A model generated the notes under the pieces. That model saw only the letters and a list, made by a program, of their open reading frames with translations. It was not told the origin of the DNA and did not search any database. A DNA stretch of 64,000 nt, taken from assembly GCA_003339415.1 (NCBI GenBank), contig PDHQ01000059.1, positions 116,215 through 180,214 on the forward strand. Reading direction: 5' to 3'. Source of the stretch: Ophiocordyceps camponoti-saundersi (nom. inval.). Lineage: Eukaryota; Ascomycota; Sordariomycetes; Hypocreales; Ophiocordycipitaceae. Of the stretch, positions 58,344-64,000 are shown piece by piece; the first letter of the stretch is position 1, and every line of letters begins with the position of its first letter. The translations under genes were made by a program, and so were the position numbers.

Positions 58344-59939
58344 AATATAAGTATATTAGTAAATATTTTATTTTATTTTAAGCTAATAATAGCTTTATTA
58401 AAATATTTAAATAGTTTAATTTTATTTATTATAAGTAAAAATAGCTAGCTTATATATATTTTAGATTAAGGTAATATAAAAAAAGAATTACTTTTAGCTA
58501 TCTTACTTAAGTATTATAAAGAGATTATTATAAAATTAGAAATTTTAGTTTATATTTTTTTCTTAGATTAATTATATTAACTTTACTTTTAATAAAATAA
58601 AGTTTTCTATAAAGCAGACTAAGGTAATTATAAGAGTTAGGGTCTAAGCTTTAAATTTTAAGCTTTCCGGGAAAATTATTATAAGCGTCCTTTTTTTCTT
58701 TTTATAAGCTTTTATAATTAGAAGCTTAGCTATCTTATATAAAAGGGTATTAGCAGCTATATTTAGCTAGCTAAGTTAGTATAAAAAATAAATATTAAAC
58801 TAAGTAAGGAAATTAAATTATTAAACTTAATAAATAGAGAATAATCTTTTTATTATAAAATAAACTAAGGCTTTATAATTTATAATTATATTAAATTTCT
58901 AATTAAGTAGTTTTAAGTAAAAATACTAAAAGCTTTATATAATAATAAAGAGTTTATAATCTTAAATTAGATATATATATTTAGCTAAGTTTATTATTTA
59001 AAGAAAAAGCTTATAAGCTTTTATATTTAGTTATCTTATTATTATTAAAATATACTAATAATAGCGTTTTAAAAGGCGTTAGTTTTAAGTTAAGTTAGGA
59101 GTTTTAAATAAAAGAAAGTAAGTACCGGAGCTTATATAGCTAATTCCTTTATTTTATTAAAAGCTTCCTTTTACTCTAGTTTAAGCTTAAAAATAATATT
59201 TTTCTTTAAAAAATAATTTAAAAGCTTAATAGTAATATTAATATAATAATAAAAGAATTAGATAAAGTTATAAAATTTTATAAATAAATAAATAACTTTA
59301 TAATCTTAAAAATTTTTAAACTTTTAGTTTTAGATTATTTATAGTTTATATTTATTCCTTAGCTTATATATAATATCACTTTAAAGTAATCGATTTTTAT
59401 AATATTAAGTTTTATTTTTTAAATATCCCTTTATAAATTCGCTTAATATAAGCACTATATTATTTTTTAAGATTCTTTCTAATATTCCTTTTCTTTACTA
59501 TTTAAATAAATTAATTTATTATTAATATATATATTTATATAATAGTTAAAAAGATTATAAAATTAAATATTAATAAAGTTTTAAAATTAAGTAAACTTTA
59601 TCTTAAGGCTAAATAAGAGAATAAGCTAATAAAATATATAAAACTTTATATAAAAAGCTATAAAATACTTAAAGTTAAGGTTAAGATAAAAATAATAAAA
59701 CGCTTAAATAATATTAATTTTTAAGAACTATTTCGCCTTATAATAGCTAAATATTATATTTTCTAAAAAGAGAGTAAGTAAGATCTAACTTTTTATATAA
59801 TTATTTATTTATTAGTAATTAATATAAAAGCACTAAGCTATTATATATAGCTTTAATATAAAAAAAATAAAATAGCGTAAAGATTAATAGCTAGCTTAAT
59901 AAACTTAATTTTAAGTAAATAGTTAATAATCTCCTTTTT
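58344..59939 (-). pseudogene. Gypsy-E pol remnant: RT end and RNase H
   Basis: On the minus strand a block reads K-E-A-F-N-K-I-K-E-L-A-I-stop-A-P-V-L-T, followed by L-K-T-N-A-F-K-N-A-I-I-S, then L-I-S-F-F-F-K. This is the gypsy link between RT and RNase H (E-A-F-x-x-L-K, A-P-V-L, E-T-D-A-S). It lies about 59200-58950. Upstream RT motifs are eroded; integrase should be at 58900-58344 but was not resolved. The upstream side is cut by SE-5. Confidence 0.7.
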
Positions 59940-59954
59940 TAAAAGTAAGTATTT
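59940..59954. repeat. TSD of SE-5, left copy
   Basis: taaaagtaagtattt against taaaggtaagtattt at 61357-61371: 14 of 15 bases match, the difference being A/G. Confidence 0.85.
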
Positions 59955-61356
59955 ATATAAGCTACGATTATAGCTAGAGCGCTAGAGAAAACTATTAAAA
60001 AGCAGGTTCCTAAGTAATATAAGTAATAGCTTACGATTCGTTTTAACTTTATAGCTACTCCGCTCTAAGTTTAAAGCCTTAAGGTAACTATAAAAAGTAT
60101 TAACCGCGGACTCCGTAAGCAAAGCTAAGCCCTTATAGTAAGGAAACTACCTAGCAGTAATATTATAGTAATATTTTAGGATACTATTTATAAGCTCCGG
60201 TTTAATTTAAGGTAGCTTTATTTTACTTTTAAAGAAAAAGTATACTTAATTAGCGGAGATTATACTCTTATTATAAAAAAGGTACTAATATAAGCTTTAT
60301 AATAAAATAGTAAAGAAGCTTTTTAAAAGAAAATTAAGTTATTAAATAAAGCCTTAATAATATAACTATATATAAAAAAATACTATTTTAAAATTTAGCG
60401 GAGTTCCCTAATAATTATTATTAATAGTATAGTAAATATAAACTAGATTTATAATAAAAATATAATTATATAAATAGAGATTTATAACGCTAAAATATAT
60501 ATATTAAAAGTTTAACCTTAATAATATTTTAAATATTATTAACTTAGATATATTATTAAATATTATATAATAAGGCTATAATATAATAAATATTTTACTA
60601 CTTTATATATAAAAAGCGAGTTTATTTACCTTATAGCTTATAAGAAAAAATTATATTATTACTTTTAAGTTTTACCTTAAGTAAAGTTAACTTTACCTTA
60701 AAATAAGAGTAGTATAAAATTAAGCGAAGAATATATATATTACTTAACTTTAAAAGTTTATAAACTAAAGCTTTATATATACCGCCCCTCCTCCCCTTTT
60801 AGCGCTAACTAGAAATTAGTAATAGCTAGGGCGGAAACGCTAAAAAGCGAATATAGTAATACCCCCTCTTTTAACTTTAATTTTATACTTATTTATAGCT
60901 TTATTATAATAATCTAGCTATCTTTTAAAACTAACTATTATAAAGTTTATTATAAGATAATAAAACTTTTATATATACTTAAGCTATACTAATAAAGCCT
61001 TAATAAATTAAATTATTAAAGCTATTTTAATTAAATATAAAGATTTAGTTTATAGCGATAATAATAGCTAAAAGGATAAGTAAGCTATATAAACTTTATA
61101 CCGAACTTAGTTTATAAGTACTTTTATTATTATAAAGTCTACTTTAAGAGAAATATTAGCTTCTAAATTACTAGTTAATACCTAACTTATTAAATATATA
61201 AAATACTAAGTATAGGCGGGGTTTAACTTAAAGCTAAGGTAACGCTTAAGGGGAGGGTTTTACTCTAAGTTCTCCGGTTTTTCCCCTTTTTAGAATATAT
61301 ATAAGATAGTTCTAAGCTATATAAAGTATATTAGCGTATAAATTATTATTATTATT
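59955..61356 (+). mobile_element. SE-5: 5'-truncated copy of the SE family
   Basis: This 1.4-kb copy starts inside the family sequence (at the tataagctatagttatagct-like block) and runs to the (TTA)n tail. It is flanked by a 15-bp TSD with one A/G difference (59940-59954, 61357-61371). A 5' truncation with intact 3' end and TSD is the signature of target-primed reverse transcription. Inserted in gypsy-E. Confidence 0.88.
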
Positions 61357-61371
61357 TAAAGGTAAGTATTT

Positions 61372-61533
61372 TATAAGCGTTTTATAAAAAGGAGGTTTTA
61401 TTAAGTTTAGGGGCTTTTTAAATTTTAAAGTAATATTATAACTAAGTTAAGGGCTAGTAAGAGTATAAGCTTTCTTTTTATTAAAAAACCTTTTAAAATA
61501 TATAAAGGCTAAAGGAATTATATTATATATATA
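61372..61533 (-). mobile_element. Gypsy-E leader-side segment
   Basis: Between SE-5 and the second R2 copy; no motif seen. In minus orientation it would follow the 5' LTR. Confidence 0.4.
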
Positions 61534-62328
61534 AGTAATATATTTAAGCTTTTTTTAAGGGAATAATATTTCCTATCTTATATATAAATAGCTAGCTAAG
61601 CTTAGCTTTATAATTATAAGTAGATTATTATTATTTTTTAATTTTATAAAAGTTATAAGTATTAATAAGGTTATTTTTTTATTATATATAATAAGGGTTT
61701 AACTATATTTAATAAATAAGTTACTTTTTTAAAATATTTTAATTTATATTCTTAGTATTTTAATTATCTTAAGTTAAGGTTTAAGTTAGCTTTTTTTCCT
61801 TTATAAGCTATATAAAGTTTTTTTTCTTTTATAAACGCTAAAAGATTTAATACTTATACTTATCTTAATAAAGAAAGCGGTTTTAGTATTTAGCGTTTAT
61901 TTAAATAGCTAAATTTAAATTTCTAGTAAAAAGAAGCTTTCTTAATAATAAGATTAAAAGCGAGTACTTAGTAAAAGTAAGTAAGTTATTTAGCTAAACT
62001 AGTTTCTAAGCTATATAATTAAGTAATAATCTTTTTTAGCTATTTAAAATAAGCTAATATAGAGATCCTAAGTATAGTTAATTACTTAATAAATTTCTTA
62101 AGGAAAATATTATTTATTAATTATTAGGGTAATAAATAGGTATTTATAAACTAAGCTAGCTTAATAGCTTTAGAAATTAAAAACGGGAATATAATAAATA
62201 AAAATAAGCTTAGCGCCTAAGCGCTTTATTATTTATTTTATAAAATAATAGCTAACTAAGAGATAAGCGTTTATTTTAATATTATATAAAGTAAAAGTAT
62301 AAAAAATAATATTATTAACTTAAACTTA
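61534..62328 (-). repeat. Long direct repeat R2, copy b (probable LTR of gypsy-E)
   Basis: About 0.8 kb, aligning with 53628-55016 without the SINE. It shows the empty site of the SINE. No coding signal. Confidence 0.6.
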
Positions 62329-62803
62329 ATTATTAATAGTAAATAACTCTCTTATTTTTTATCTTATATATAATATTTTTAAGATTATTAAGAAGCCTTA
62401 TAATAATCTTCTTTTTTTCCTAAATTAAAGTTATCTAATTAAATAAGATTAAGTAAGGGCGTTTAAACTTTATAAACTCTCCTTATCTTTTATTAGTTAA
62501 GGTAATCTTTAGCTATATAGCTTTTCTTTCTATAAGTAAAATAAATACTATTTTCCTAATAAACTTTTTTCTTATTTTAACTTAAAAGCTAGCTTTTTTA
62601 ATATAAAGTAATAGTTATAGTTATAGTTTTCTTTTTTTATATTATTAAAATAATCTTATTACTTTAGTAACCTTTTTATATAGCTTTTTAATAAGTAAAT
62701 TCTTTTTTTTAGTAAAATATAGCGTTTTTTATATATTTATAAAATTCCTTATATATTATATATAAGTATTTAGCTTTTATAAAAAAGCTTAAGTTAAAGT
62801 TTA
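62329..62803. other. AT-rich stretch, no gene seen
   Basis: Between R2b and SE-6. It has long T runs and scattered AAGCTT-like words; nothing recognised. Confidence 0.45.

Positions 62804-64000
<1,197 letters not shown>

Overview
This window is a graveyard of nested retrotransposons in the genome of a filamentous ascomycete (Pezizomycotina), almost certainly inactivated by repeat-induced point mutation (RIP). CA and TG dinucleotides are nearly absent throughout (the first 300 bases hold one CA and four TG), while C survives in CG, CC and CT contexts. Every recognisable protein frame is full of TAA/TAG where CAA/CAG is expected, ATG is rare, and catalytic Asp codons have become Asn. I found no intact gene, rRNA, functional tRNA or CRISPR array. 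Domain assignments below come from reading degraded frames by eye; insertion boundaries rest on target-site duplications (TSDs) seen directly.

Layout. 1-3480: a Ty1/copia element on the minus strand, cut by the window edge. 3480-44425: mainly one minus-strand Ty3/gypsy element (gypsy-B), split by later insertions into 40459-42244 (gag), 33402-33702, 25571-27101 (protease), 24355-24568 and 3480-5374 (RT, RNase H, start of integrase). The insertions are gypsy-X (5375-24354, minus strand, 250-bp LTRs), which itself holds a 5'-truncated LINE (LINE-L, 6815-11328) and a complete Ty1/copia element (copia-N, 16421-23727); a short element (SE-1, 24584-25555); LINE-Y (27102-33390); and full-length LINE-R (33720-40441). 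LINE-L and LINE-R belong to one family and lie in opposite orientation.

42261-64000: a second cluster. It has full-length LINE-C (44441-51720), five more copies of the SE family (one in reverse), a tRNA-headed SINE (54257-54857), a fragment of a copia-N-type LTR, an eroded minus-strand gypsy RT/RNase H region (gypsy-E) with a probable pair of long LTRs, and a terminal (AAT)n array.

How the parts relate. The LINEs are Tad1-like (ORF1 with CCHC knuckles; ORF2 with AP endonuclease, RT and a Cys-rich C-terminus), with A/T-trinucleotide tails and 11-18 bp TSDs. The non-coding SE family shares the layout of the LINE 3' end (a GGTTTTAC block, a GGTTTTTCC block, an AGTA block and an ATA/ATT tail) and has the same kind of TSDs, so it is probably copied by LINE machinery. 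The long 3' regions of all three LINE families carry an antisense reading frame that looks better preserved than chance; that and the SE-LINE link are the most interesting observations.
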